This document shows, one piece after another, positions 25,155-33,057 of a DNA stretch of 64,000 bases. A program made the translations under genes and the position numbers. Position 1 is the first letter of the stretch. Each line of letters begins with the position of its first letter. Under the pieces are notes generated by a model. The model was not told the DNA's origin. It saw nothing but the letters and a program-made list of their open reading frames with translations, and ran no database searches. Location: positions 1 to 64,000 of the forward strand of contig JAFRHS010000006.1 of assembly GCA_017433225.1 (NCBI GenBank), written 5' to 3'. The stretch comes from Clostridia bacterium (GTDB taxonomy: Bacteria; Bacillota; Clostridia; Oscillospirales; Acutalibacteraceae).

Positions 25155-26432
25155 TTATTTTGGTTCGGTGCTCTCGACGACCGCATGGATGGTGCCGTCG
25201 GAGACACGGACTGTAAGTTTGTCGTTTTTTTGGACATCGCCCACCGTTTTCACGAGTTTGCCCTCGTCGGTTTCGGCGATGGAGTATCCCCGCGCGAGGA
25301 CAGCGAAGGGGTCGAAGGCTTCCATCTTGGCGGCGGCCTTCGAAAGGCGGGACCGTTCCGCGTTCACACGGTCGGTCATCGCATGGTCGAGCCGGATGGC
25401 GGCGCGGTCGAGCCGCATGCCTTCCCGCCGGGTCTGTTCCGCGACGTACCGTCCCATCCGCTCGGTCAGCTGGTCGATCTTCAGCCGCTTCTCGTTCATG
25501 AGAGAGTCGAAGCTGCGAAGGACGTTGCTGGTCTCCAGGTTCTGAAGACGGGTCCGTTCGCCGTTGAGCCGGTTCTGGAGCAGGGACCGCATGTGGTTGC
25601 CGAAAGCAAGGACGCGGTCGGACTCTTCGAACCAGTCGGGCGTGCACAGTTCTGCGGCGGCCGACGGAGTCGGAGCGCGCAGGTCGGAGACGAAGTCGAT
25701 GATCGTGAAATCGGTCTCGTGGCCGACGCCGGAGACGACCGGGGTGTCACAGGCGGCGACGGTGCGGGCCACCGCTTCATCGTTGAAGGCCCAGAGGTCC
25801 TCCATGGAGCCGCCGCCGCGGGCCGCGATGATGACGTCGACGCCGGCACGGTCCAGCAGCTGCAGAGCCGACGCGATCTGCGCCGGGGCATCCACCCCCT
25901 GGACCAGGGTCGGGCTCAGGACGACTTCCGCCATGGGCCAGCGGCGCCGCAGGACGTTGCAGATGTCCTGGAACGCGGCGGCTGTCGGGGACGTCACGAC
26001 CCCGATGCGTTTCGGGTAGACCGGCAGCGGTTTCTTCCGCGCCGGGTCGAACAGTCCCTCGTTCGCGAGTTTCTCCTTCAGCTGCTCGAAGGCGAGGTTC
26101 AGAGAACCGAGGCCGTCGGGCTGGAGGTCGGAGAGGTACATCTGGTACTGGCCGCCGGCCTCATAGACCGAGACGGAGCCGAACGCGATGACCTTCATGC
26201 CGTTCTCCGGCCGGAACTTCAGGCGGACGGCGCTGCCCCGGAACATGACGGCCTTCAGCGCGGACTTGTCGTCCTTCAGAGTCATGTAGAGGTGTCCGGA
26301 CCGCGCCTCGGTGAAGTTGGAGATCTCACCGGTGACGAGGATGTTCCGCAGGCGGTAGTCCTGGTCGAACACGGACTTGATGTATGTATTCAGTTGGGAG
26401 ACCGTCAGCATCTGTGGTCTTGCCGTTTCCAT
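25155..26432 (-). CDS. xseA: Exodeoxyribonuclease VII large subunit
   Basis: XseA has an N-terminal OB-fold (VSQLNTYIKSVF ... NILVTGEISNF), a catalytic core with RIGVVTSPTAAAFQDI and IIAARGGGSMEDLWAFNDE, GVGHETDFTIIDFVSDLRAPTPSAAAEL, and a coiled-coil C-terminus that binds XseB. The 425-residue length is close to the family norm. AAGGAGG precedes the ATG. The enzyme degrades single-stranded DNA in repair. Confidence 0.96.
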   Translation of the reverse strand: METARPQMLTVSQLNTYIKSVFDQDYRLRNILVTGEISNFTEARSGHLYMTLKDDKSALKAVMFRGSAVRLKFRPENGMKVIAFGSVSVYEAGGQYQMYLSDLQPDGLGSLNLAFEQLKEKLANEGLFDPARKKPLPVYPKRIGVVTSPTAAAFQDICNVLRRRWPMAEVVLSPTLVQGVDAPAQIASALQLLDRAGVDVIIAARGGGSMEDLWAFNDEAVARTVAACDTPVVSGVGHETDFTIIDFVSDLRAPTPSAAAELCTPDWFEESDRVLAFGNHMRSLLQNRLNGERTRLQNLETSNVLRSFDSLMNEKRLKIDQLTERMGRYVAEQTRREGMRLDRAAIRLDHAMTDRVNAERSRLSKAAAKMEAFDPFAVLARGYSIAETDEGKLVKTVGDVQKNDKLTVRVSDGTIHAVVESTEPK

Positions 26433-26450
26433 AGGTCTCCTCCTTTTCGG

Positions 26451-27416
26451 TTATTCTGCGTGTAAGGCTGCCAGCACGGCGGCGCCGGCGGCGTTGTCGG
26501 CGGAAAACTCCGGTGCGGCGAAGCTGCAGTCGTACCGGGCCTCAAAGTCTCTGCGGAGGATGCCGTTCGACATGACTCCGCCGGAGAAGACGAGGTGCGT
26601 TCCGGGGTGCCGTTCGAGCAGGGCGTCCGCCATGCTCTGCAGCGCCGCTTCGACGGACCGGAGACAGAAGAGCGCGATGTCTTCGGGCGCCTCCCCGTCC
26701 GCGAGCATCTTCTGACACTTGTTTTCCACGCCGGACAGACTGACGTCGAGGCCGGCGGCGGAGGGTCGGATCCGGAACGTCCGGTCGGACTTCAGCGCCA
26801 GCTGCTCGAGCGCCGGCCCCGCCGGGAACGGCAGGCCCAGCATGACGCCGGTGCGGTCGATGGCCTGTCCCGCCTTGAGGTCGGTGGAGGTCCCTTCGAG
26901 CCGGGCTTCCAACAGACATTCCGTCCCGGGCAACACGAAGAGCGACTCGGTCGTGCCTCCGGAGACGTGGAATGCGCAGAACCCGGTGCCGACGAGGTCG
27001 AGCCTCCCGGCGGAGTACAGAGCCGCGGCGATGTGCCCTTCCTGGTGGGAGAACTCCGTCACCGGAAGGTCCAGCACGGCGCCGAGGTCCTTTGCCTGAG
27101 TCAGGCCGACCGTGAAGCAGGGCATGTACGAGCCTTCGACCCGTCTCGGCCGCGACGAGACGCCGATGCCGGCGATCTCAGCGGTCAGCTGTTTCCGGGA
27201 GAGGTGCATCGCCTCCGCGGCCTCCGAGAGTGTCGTCTCGAGGAGTTCCGGCAGCTGCTGCGTATGGTGGAACACGGCGTCCGACTGGCGGATGCCCTTC
27301 TCGCCCGGCTTGACCGGCAGCAGCCGTTTCGCGTGCCACACGCGGTCCTGTTCCGGGTCATAGAGAGCGACCGAAGTCGTGTAATTGCTCGTGTCGAATC
27401 CGAGGTAAAGGCTCAT
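26451..27416 (-). CDS. Kae1/TsaD-like ASKHA protein (peptidase M22 family paralogue)
   Basis: This 321-residue protein shares the Kae1/TsaD fold signs: YLGFDTSNYTTSVAL, the metal motif HQEGH (TsaD has HMEGH), HVSGGTTES, and the C-terminal VFSGGVMSNGILR and FSADNAAGAAVLA. TsaD makes the threonylcarbamoyl modification of tRNA. This copy is diverged and sits in the nusB cluster rather than with TsaB or TsaE, so it is probably a paralogue of unknown role. It overlaps nusB by four bases. Confidence 0.75.
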   Translation of the reverse strand: MSLYLGFDTSNYTTSVALYDPEQDRVWHAKRLLPVKPGEKGIRQSDAVFHHTQQLPELLETTLSEAAEAMHLSRKQLTAEIAGIGVSSRPRRVEGSYMPCFTVGLTQAKDLGAVLDLPVTEFSHQEGHIAAALYSAGRLDLVGTGFCAFHVSGGTTESLFVLPGTECLLEARLEGTSTDLKAGQAIDRTGVMLGLPFPAGPALEQLALKSDRTFRIRPSAAGLDVSLSGVENKCQKMLADGEAPEDIALFCLRSVEAALQSMADALLERHPGTHLVFSGGVMSNGILRRDFEARYDCSFAAPEFSADNAAGAAVLAALHAE

Positions 27417-27811
27417 TCGCGTTCTCTCGCTATGGTGCCGAGGACACCGTTGATGAACCGGCTGTCCTGTTTGCCGGCGTACTTCTTCGCGAGCTCCACC
27501 GCCTCGTTGATGGTGACGCTGACGGGGATGTCGTCAAAGTACATCATCTCGCAGAGCGCGAGGCGCAGGACGGCGAGGGACACTTTCGTGATGCGCTGGA
27601 TGGACCAGTCGATGGCGTGGGCCTCGATCTCGGTGTCGATCTCGGCGCCGTGCTCAACGGTGGTCTCCACCAGTTTCCGCGAAAAGTCGGTCTCCGTGAA
27701 GAAATCGGATTCTTCGGCCAGAGAGAAAAGCTCTCCGACGGTCGTGTCAGGGTGGAAAATGGTCTCGAACAGGACGATGAATGCCTGTTCGCGCTCCTGA
27801 CTTCTGTTCAT
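27413..27811 (-). CDS. nusB: Transcription antitermination factor NusB
   Basis: This 132-residue protein consists of helices with the NusB signs REQAFIVLFE at the N-terminus, WSIQRITKVSLAVLRLALCEM and TINEAVELAKKYAGKQDSRFINGVLG. NusB binds boxA RNA with NusE in rRNA antitermination. It has GGAGG before its ATG. Only 18 bases separate the start from the T run of the upstream hairpin, so it depends on read-through from asp23. Confidence 0.95.
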   Translation of the reverse strand: MNRSQEREQAFIVLFETIFHPDTTVGELFSLAEESDFFTETDFSRKLVETTVEHGAEIDTEIEAHAIDWSIQRITKVSLAVLRLALCEMMYFDDIPVSVTINEAVELAKKYAGKQDSRFINGVLGTIARERE

Positions 27812-27829
27812 GGATGTTCCTCCGTTTCT

Positions 27830-27875
27830 AAAAAAAGACCTGCCGAGACAGTGTGGCTATTCCGGCAGGTGTCTC
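27830..27875 (-). terminator. Terminator/attenuator between asp23 and nusB
   Basis: On the minus strand ACCTGCCG pairs with CGGCAGGT over 8 bp, followed by seven T residues. A second pairing, GAGACA with TGTCTC, crosses the first. No promoter is visible between the hairpin and nusB. Confidence 0.75.
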
Positions 27876-27890
27876 TAAGCTATTCGATGT

Positions 27891-28289
27891 TCAAGGTTCG
27901 AGGGCTGCCGTGACGTCGGGTTGCTCTGACGGTGCGGGCGGTTCCGCAATGCCGGTCACAGAGACATCGACCCGGGTGACGACGCGTCCGGTCATATTCT
28001 GGATGGCTTCCTTGACGGCAGTCTGGACATTTCGACAAACCTCCTGGATCTTCGCGGTGTGGACGAGGTCGATGTAGACATGGACACGGATGTCATAGTC
28101 GGTCATGGTGACTGCGACCTTCTTCGAAGCATCGGCTCCGATCTTGAATGTCGTGTAGAGGTCTGCCGGACGGTTCCCGAGACGGGCCACGCCTTCGACG
28201 TCCTTCGCCGCGTTGGCAGCGATGGTGGCGAGCACCTCTTCCGAGATGACGTATTCGGATGAGAAATTCCCATGTGTGTTCTGAGGCAT
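27891..28289 (-). CDS. Asp23/Gls24 family protein
   Basis: This 132-residue protein matches the Asp23 family (ISEEVLATIAANAAKDVEGVARL at the N-terminus and VRNVQTAV-like CRNVQTAVKEAIQNMTG near the end). In staphylococci Asp23 lies at the membrane in cell-envelope stress; the Bacillus homologue next to nusB is YqhY, linked to acetyl-CoA carboxylase and lipid metabolism. The genomic position matches YqhY. It has its own promoter and GGGAGG ribosome binding site. Confidence 0.92.
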   Translation of the reverse strand: MPQNTHGNFSSEYVISEEVLATIAANAAKDVEGVARLGNRPADLYTTFKIGADASKKVAVTMTDYDIRVHVYIDLVHTAKIQEVCRNVQTAVKEAIQNMTGRVVTRVDVSVTGIAEPPAPSEQPDVTAALEP

Positions 28290-28323
28290 AGTTTGGGTTC
28301 CTCCCTTTACTTACTTATCGGAT

Positions 28324-28352
28324 ATTTTACCATAATTGGCTTTCGTAAACAA
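28324..28352 (-). promoter_or_regulatory. Promoter of asp23
   Basis: On the minus strand TTGTTT and TAAAAT are 17 bp apart. It is back to back with the yfhO promoter; the two -35 boxes are only six bases apart. Confidence 0.7.
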
Positions 28353-28358
28353 CCTTCA

Positions 28359-28387
28359 TTGAAAGAACGGAAAAAAGTTGCTATACT
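28359..28387 (+). promoter_or_regulatory. Promoter of the YfhO-family gene
   Basis: TTGAAA and TATACT are 17 bp apart. The start codon lies 38 bp downstream. Confidence 0.7.
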
Positions 28388-28425
28388 TGTTCTCAATAGA
28401 CTTGAAAGTCAGGAGAAGCGTCTTT

Positions 28426-31218
28426 ATGGACATGAAAATCAACGCAAAACCGGTGGCAAAGCCCGCAGAGGGCACATCGCCGCAAAAGGAACCGGACAAG
28501 CTGCAGAAGCTGCTCTGGGAGAACCGCTATGTCCTGCTGTCTTTCGGCGGGTCCATCATCGTGTTCATCCTCATCTGCATCGCCTACCGCATGATCCCCT
28601 TTGGCGATGTAACGATCCTGCGCATGGACCTCTACCATCAGTACGGACCGCTCCTCGCGGAGCTCTACGACCGGATCACCCACGGCGGCAGTCTCGCCTA
28701 TTCCTGGCAGACCGGCGGCGGCGGGAACTTCCTCGGCAACCTGTTCAACTACCTGTCGAGCCCCATCTCCATCCTGGTCATCCTGCTCCTCGGCCACAAG
28801 AACATGCCGGTGGCCATCGGCGTCATCATCATGCTGAAGGCCGCTTTCTCCGCCGCCTTCTTCACGTACTACCTGAAAAAGTCTCCGCAGTTCCGCAAAC
28901 ACAACCCCATCACCGCGGGCTTCGGCCTCCTGTACGCCTTCTCCGGCTATTTCGTCGCGTACTACTGGAACATCATGTGGATGGACGGCATGATGCTGCT
29001 GCCCCTCATCGTGCTCGGTGTGGAGCGCATCGTCGAAGAGCGCAGACCGCTCCTCTACTGCCTGTCCTTTGCGCTGCTCCTCGTGTCCTCGTACTATATG
29101 GCGTACATGACCGCCATCTTCCTGGTCCTGTACTTCTTCACCTACTATTTCGGCCACCACTCGTTCTCCGAGTCCACTCTGGGACTCCCCGTTTCAGAGG
29201 GCACGAAACTCTCCGTCTGGAAACGGATCCGGACGAACCGGTTCGCGGGCGCCCTGTTCTCCTGCATCCTCTATGCAGCCATTGCCGGTCTCCTTGCCGC
29301 CTTCGCGCTGCTGCCCACCTATTTCGCCCTGGAGACCTGCTCCGCCACCTCCGGCACGTTCCCGGAAGAGTTCCAGAGCTATTTCAACTTCTTCGACTTC
29401 CTGTCGAACCACTTCGGCAACCTTGAACCCACCATCCGCTCGAGCGGCGACGTGGTCCTGCCGAACGTCTTCTGCGGTGTCGGTACGCTGATGCTGGTCA
29501 TCCTGTACTTCTATGTGAAGTCCGTCCCTCTGAAAGAGAAAGTCGCCTCCATCCTGCTCATCGCGGTGCTGGCCGTCTCGTTCAACTTCAATTCCCTCAA
29601 CTACATCTGGCACGGGTTCCATTTCCCGAACGATCTGCCCTATCGCCAGTCCTTCGTCTACGTCTTCTTCCTGCTGACCCTGGCCTTCCGCACGGTCACG
29701 AAACTGCGGGAACTGTCCCCCAGAGACTTCCTGACCATCGGTCTTCTGACCGGCGGGTTCGTGCTGCTGGCGGACAAGCTCGAAGTCCAGAATTTCCGTG
29801 ACGGCACGGTCCTCGTGAACCTGTGCTTCATCGCCCTCTATGTCGTGCTGCTGACTCTCATCAACAACAAGTCCATGCGGATCCGCACCGTCGCCTACCT
29901 CATGTTCCTCGGCATGTTCGCGGAGGTCGTCGTGGCCGATATCGACAACTTCGACATCGACGTCACCAACGAGTCCTACACGAGCGAGTACGACGGCATG
30001 AAAGCCGTGAACACGTTCCTCGACGAGTACGACGAAAAGGGAGACTACCGCGTCGAAACCACCTACCCCATGCTCTGCATGAACCCGAGCTGGTACGGCT
30101 ACAACGGTATCTCCGAGTTCTCGTCGATGGCATATGAGAAATCGTCCAACCTCTACTACAACACCGGCATCGCCGGCAACTTCATCAACAGTTACACCTA
30201 CCGTCCGCAGACCCCGGTCTTCCACAGCATGTTCAACCTGAAGTACCTCGTGGACAACGACCCCGATGTCACGCTGGACCCGAAATACTTCACGAGCATC
30301 GGGGACATCTCCGGCCTCACGGTCTACAAGAACAACTACTACCTGCCCCTCGCTTATGGTGTCAGTGAAGACATCGTCAACTGGGACCACGCCACCGGCA
30401 ACCCGTTCTATGCGCAGAACGACTTCATCCACAGAGCCGCCGGCATCGACCAGGATGTCTTCACGACCGTGACGTTCACGGACATCAGTTACAGCAACGT
30501 CGCCCCGTTCAGCGACGTCCTGAACGCCGGCTCCTATCAGTACACGAAGAGCAACCCGGATGCGGAAGCGTCCTTCACGATCACGTTCATCCCCGATGAC
30601 ACGGCCCGGTACTACATGTACTGCCGGACGCCGAACGCGGACACCGTCTACCTCTCGGCCGACGACGGCTACAGCGCGCAGGCGACCGTCACGACGGACA
30701 ACCAGTACGTCTATGACATGGGGACCCGCACGAAAGAGATCCCCATCCGCATCGAAGTTCCGGTCAACGACGCCGAAGGCAACGTCGAACTGTTTGTCGT
30801 CAAGCAGCACGACGACGTGTTCAAAAAGGCCTACGACAAGCTGTCGAAGAACCCGATGGAGATCACGAAGTTCGAAGACACCGCCGTCGAAGGCACCGTC
30901 ACCATCGGCAAAGATCAGATGCTCTACACCTCCATCAACTACGACGAGGGCTGGAGCGTGACGGTCGACGGCAAACCGGTGAACTACTCGTCCGACGAGG
31001 TCTGCCGCATCGGCGACGCCCTGACGGGCATCCACCTCGCCCCCGGCAAGCACACCATCGCGTTCAAGTACCACGCTCTGGGACTCCGTCCGGGTCTCCT
31101 GCTGACCCTTCTCGGCATCCTGACGCTGTGTGCTCTGACGCTCCTCCCGGCTCGGCTCCGGAAGAAGGAGACGTCATCTTCAGGTCATATGGAAGCGGAT
31201 AATGAAACCGTTGAATAA
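28426..31218 (+). CDS. YfhO-family polytopic membrane protein (GT-C type)
   Basis: The 930 residues comprise a short cytosolic N-terminus, about a dozen hydrophobic segments from residue 35 to about 500 (with DLYHQYGPLLAEL and WYGYNGISEFSS as YfhO-like blocks), a long extracytoplasmic region and a last helix (GLLLTLLGILTLCALTLL) before a basic tail. YfhO relatives in Bacillus and Listeria glycosylate teichoic acids on the outer face of the membrane using lipid-linked sugars. The acidic residues near the first outer loop (RMDLYHQ) are as expected. AGGAG lies 10 bp before the ATG. It is likely co-transcribed with the flavodoxin-like gene 27 bp on. Confidence 0.85.
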   Translation: MDMKINAKPVAKPAEGTSPQKEPDKLQKLLWENRYVLLSFGGSIIVFILICIAYRMIPFGDVTILRMDLYHQYGPLLAELYDRITHGGSLAYSWQTGGGGNFLGNLFNYLSSPISILVILLLGHKNMPVAIGVIIMLKAAFSAAFFTYYLKKSPQFRKHNPITAGFGLLYAFSGYFVAYYWNIMWMDGMMLLPLIVLGVERIVEERRPLLYCLSFALLLVSSYYMAYMTAIFLVLYFFTYYFGHHSFSESTLGLPVSEGTKLSVWKRIRTNRFAGALFSCILYAAIAGLLAAFALLPTYFALETCSATSGTFPEEFQSYFNFFDFLSNHFGNLEPTIRSSGDVVLPNVFCGVGTLMLVILYFYVKSVPLKEKVASILLIAVLAVSFNFNSLNYIWHGFHFPNDLPYRQSFVYVFFLLTLAFRTVTKLRELSPRDFLTIGLLTGGFVLLADKLEVQNFRDGTVLVNLCFIALYVVLLTLINNKSMRIRTVAYLMFLGMFAEVVVADIDNFDIDVTNESYTSEYDGMKAVNTFLDEYDEKGDYRVETTYPMLCMNPSWYGYNGISEFSSMAYEKSSNLYYNTGIAGNFINSYTYRPQTPVFHSMFNLKYLVDNDPDVTLDPKYFTSIGDISGLTVYKNNYYLPLAYGVSEDIVNWDHATGNPFYAQNDFIHRAAGIDQDVFTTVTFTDISYSNVAPFSDVLNAGSYQYTKSNPDAEASFTITFIPDDTARYYMYCRTPNADTVYLSADDGYSAQATVTTDNQYVYDMGTRTKEIPIRIEVPVNDAEGNVELFVVKQHDDVFKKAYDKLSKNPMEITKFEDTAVEGTVTIGKDQMLYTSINYDEGWSVTVDGKPVNYSSDEVCRIGDALTGIHLAPGKHTIAFKYHALGLRPGLLLTLLGILTLCALTLLPARLRKKETSSSGHMEADNETVE

Positions 31219-31245
31219 ATAATTGCTTAAAAAGGAGAAATTCAC

Positions 31246-31650
31246 ATGAGCATCGCTGTCCGTTATTACACTGAAAGCCACAACACCGAGAAACTCTGTA
31301 AGGCCGCAGCAGACGCCATCGGCGTCGAAGCCCTCACCGTCGACACGCCCCTCGATGGCCCCGTCGACAAACTCATCCTCGGTTCCAGCCCGTACAAGTT
31401 TGCCATTCCGGAGCAGGTCAAGAGCTTCCTCGAGGCGAACAAAGACAAGATCGGTGAGATCTACCTCATCAGCTGCCCGGCTCTCTGGGAGTCCAGCATG
31501 AAGTATGTCAAAGAGTTCTGCACGCCCCTCGGCCTGACCGTCAATGACAACGACTTCCACTGCAAAGGCGAATTCCTGAGATTCCACAAAGGCAAACCCG
31601 ATGCCAAAGACATCGCCGCCTGCGCCGCCTGGGCAAAGAAGACGTTCTGA
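31246..31650 (+). CDS. Flavodoxin-like protein
   Basis: This 134-residue protein has a flavodoxin-like start (VRYYTESHNTEKLCKAAADAIG, with the phosphate-binding loop replaced by TESHNTE), LILGSSPYKFAIP in the FMN-loop position and alternating strands and helices. It may bind FMN as a small electron carrier, though the shortened loop leaves this open. AAGGAG precedes the ATG. It is the last gene before a strong terminator. Confidence 0.75.
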   Translation: MSIAVRYYTESHNTEKLCKAAADAIGVEALTVDTPLDGPVDKLILGSSPYKFAIPEQVKSFLEANKDKIGEIYLISCPALWESSMKYVKEFCTPLGLTVNDNDFHCKGEFLRFHKGKPDAKDIAACAAWAKKTF

Positions 31651-31666
31651 TCCCGTCCACACAAAT

Positions 31667-31697
31667 AAAAACGGACCCCGTTCGGGGTCCGTTTTTT
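31667..31697. terminator. Bidirectional terminator
   Basis: ACGGACCCCG pairs perfectly with CGGGGTCCGT around TT, flanked by A and T runs that suit both strands. It lies between the convergent flavodoxin-like and unknown genes. Confidence 0.9.
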
Positions 31698-31698
31698 G

Positions 31699-32943
31699 TT
31701 ATGGATTCGTTTTCGGCGGCTGCAGGATCGGGTCGTGCCGGCGGCCGAGGACCGGATCCCGATGCCCGACCGTCGGGTCGAGCCACTCCGCTTTTTCACT
31801 GGCCCAGGCGGCCCAGGTCGGGAAATAATCGCGGTACTCGAGTTCTCCGGTGGAGAGCTTTTTCTGCACCGCTTTGAGGAGCGTCCGGATGCGCTGCGCA
31901 TCTTCGTAGTCCCTTGCCTGCTGGACGAGTTCTTCGGTCCGTTCGAGTTCCCGGTTGAAGGAACCGAGTTCCTGCCGCTCCCCGTCTCCGGCGCGGTTCT
32001 GCGACAGCTGGAAAGCCGTCAGGAAGAGCAGTTCCAGTGCATCGCCGAGGCGGTCTTCGATACGATCTTTCCGCCGGTCCCGGATGGAATAGAGGTACCC
32101 GACGGACAGGGTGAGTTTCCCGGTGAACTGCATGGTCCACTTCTTTCCGCCCTCTCCCAGCACTTCGTCGTGGACGGAGGGCTCGACCGGCACTCTGGCG
32201 CGGGACTCAGTGAAACGAAGCGCCACGATCTGCTCGTGCAGAGCGATCGAACCGTCTTCCAGGACACTGCCGCCGAGGAGTTCGACGGAGGCATAGAGAC
32301 TGTCGAGGATCGAGAGGACCCGTTCGATGTTCTCCATCGACACCCGGTCCACGAGGTGCGGCTTGTTCAGGACCGCATTGACGATCTCCTCGTTGCCGAG
32401 GATGTCCACCTGCGCCTGCCAGGCGGCGATCTCCTTTTGGAACTCCAGCACTTTCGGGTGCAGCGGCGCCCCCGTGCGGATGGCGATGACTTCGGTCTCC
32501 CGGATGACTCTCCGCCGCTCTGCCTGTGTCAGGAAGTAGAGGCTCGACCAACGCGGGTGATTCTCGTAGTCGATGAGTGCAGGCGCCTCGTCCGGGACCG
32601 GTTCCTCCTCTTCCGGTTCCTCCGGGGACGCCGTTTCCGCGTTCTTCCCGGGTCTCTGTTTTTTTGGCGATGTACTTCCCATCTCCACCAGAGGCTCCGC
32701 GTCCCGCCGCCGGGTGAGTTTGACCTCTTCGTCCGGGTCGCCGGGCAGTTCGGGACGATGGATCGCCCGCAGCCCGTCTTCCCCCTGCCGGATGAAGAGG
32801 ATCTCCTTTCGGGACGGCCGCGGGATGCCGGCCTCTTTGATTCGCCGCAGCAGGATCGGATAGTTGAGACGGTAGTCGTCCGCGAAGCCCTGCACCGTGC
32901 GGGTCCAGATGTGGTCATAGATCTCCTTGCGTGTCATATACAT
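31699..32943 (-). CDS. Unknown protein with an integrase-associated HTH-like N-terminal domain
   Basis: The 414 residues are not recognised as a whole. Residues 3-50 follow the pattern MTRxExYxxxW...A..Y......L......IPRPxR, which occurs in many uncharacterised bacterial proteins and resembles a helix-turn-helix. An acidic linker (about residues 75-125, with EEPEEEEPVPDE) leads to a helical C-terminal region of 280 residues rich in charged amino acids. There is no signal peptide or membrane segment. AAGGAGG precedes the ATG. It is flanked by terminators, so it is transcribed alone. DNA binding is possible, but the function is unknown. Confidence 0.6.
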   Translation of the reverse strand: MYMTRKEIYDHIWTRTVQGFADDYRLNYPILLRRIKEAGIPRPSRKEILFIRQGEDGLRAIHRPELPGDPDEEVKLTRRRDAEPLVEMGSTSPKKQRPGKNAETASPEEPEEEEPVPDEAPALIDYENHPRWSSLYFLTQAERRRVIRETEVIAIRTGAPLHPKVLEFQKEIAAWQAQVDILGNEEIVNAVLNKPHLVDRVSMENIERVLSILDSLYASVELLGGSVLEDGSIALHEQIVALRFTESRARVPVEPSVHDEVLGEGGKKWTMQFTGKLTLSVGYLYSIRDRRKDRIEDRLGDALELLFLTAFQLSQNRAGDGERQELGSFNRELERTEELVQQARDYEDAQRIRTLLKAVQKKLSTGELEYRDYFPTWAAWASEKAEWLDPTVGHRDPVLGRRHDPILQPPKTNP

Positions 32944-32975
32944 GTTCGTTCCTCCTTTTCGCCCCCTTATAGCAC

Positions 32976-33003
32976 AAAACCCCTTCCGGTGGGAAGGGGT
33001 TTT
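32976..33003 (-). terminator. Terminator of the ATP-grasp operon
   Basis: AAAACCCCTTCC pairs perfectly with GGAAGGGGTTTT around GTG or GGT, with T residues at the minus-strand end. Confidence 0.85.
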
Positions 33004-33006
33004 CGA

Positions 33007-33037
33007 CGAACGGTCGAAAATTCGAACCGAACGGTCG
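33007..33037. repeat. Direct repeat CGAACGGTCG, 21-bp period
   Basis: CGAACGGTCG occurs at 33007-33016 and 33028-33037, two helical turns apart, with TTCGAA between. It lies in the 114-bp gap between two minus-strand genes. Confidence 0.5.
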
Positions 33038-33057
33038 TTATGATGTCATTTTTTGGA

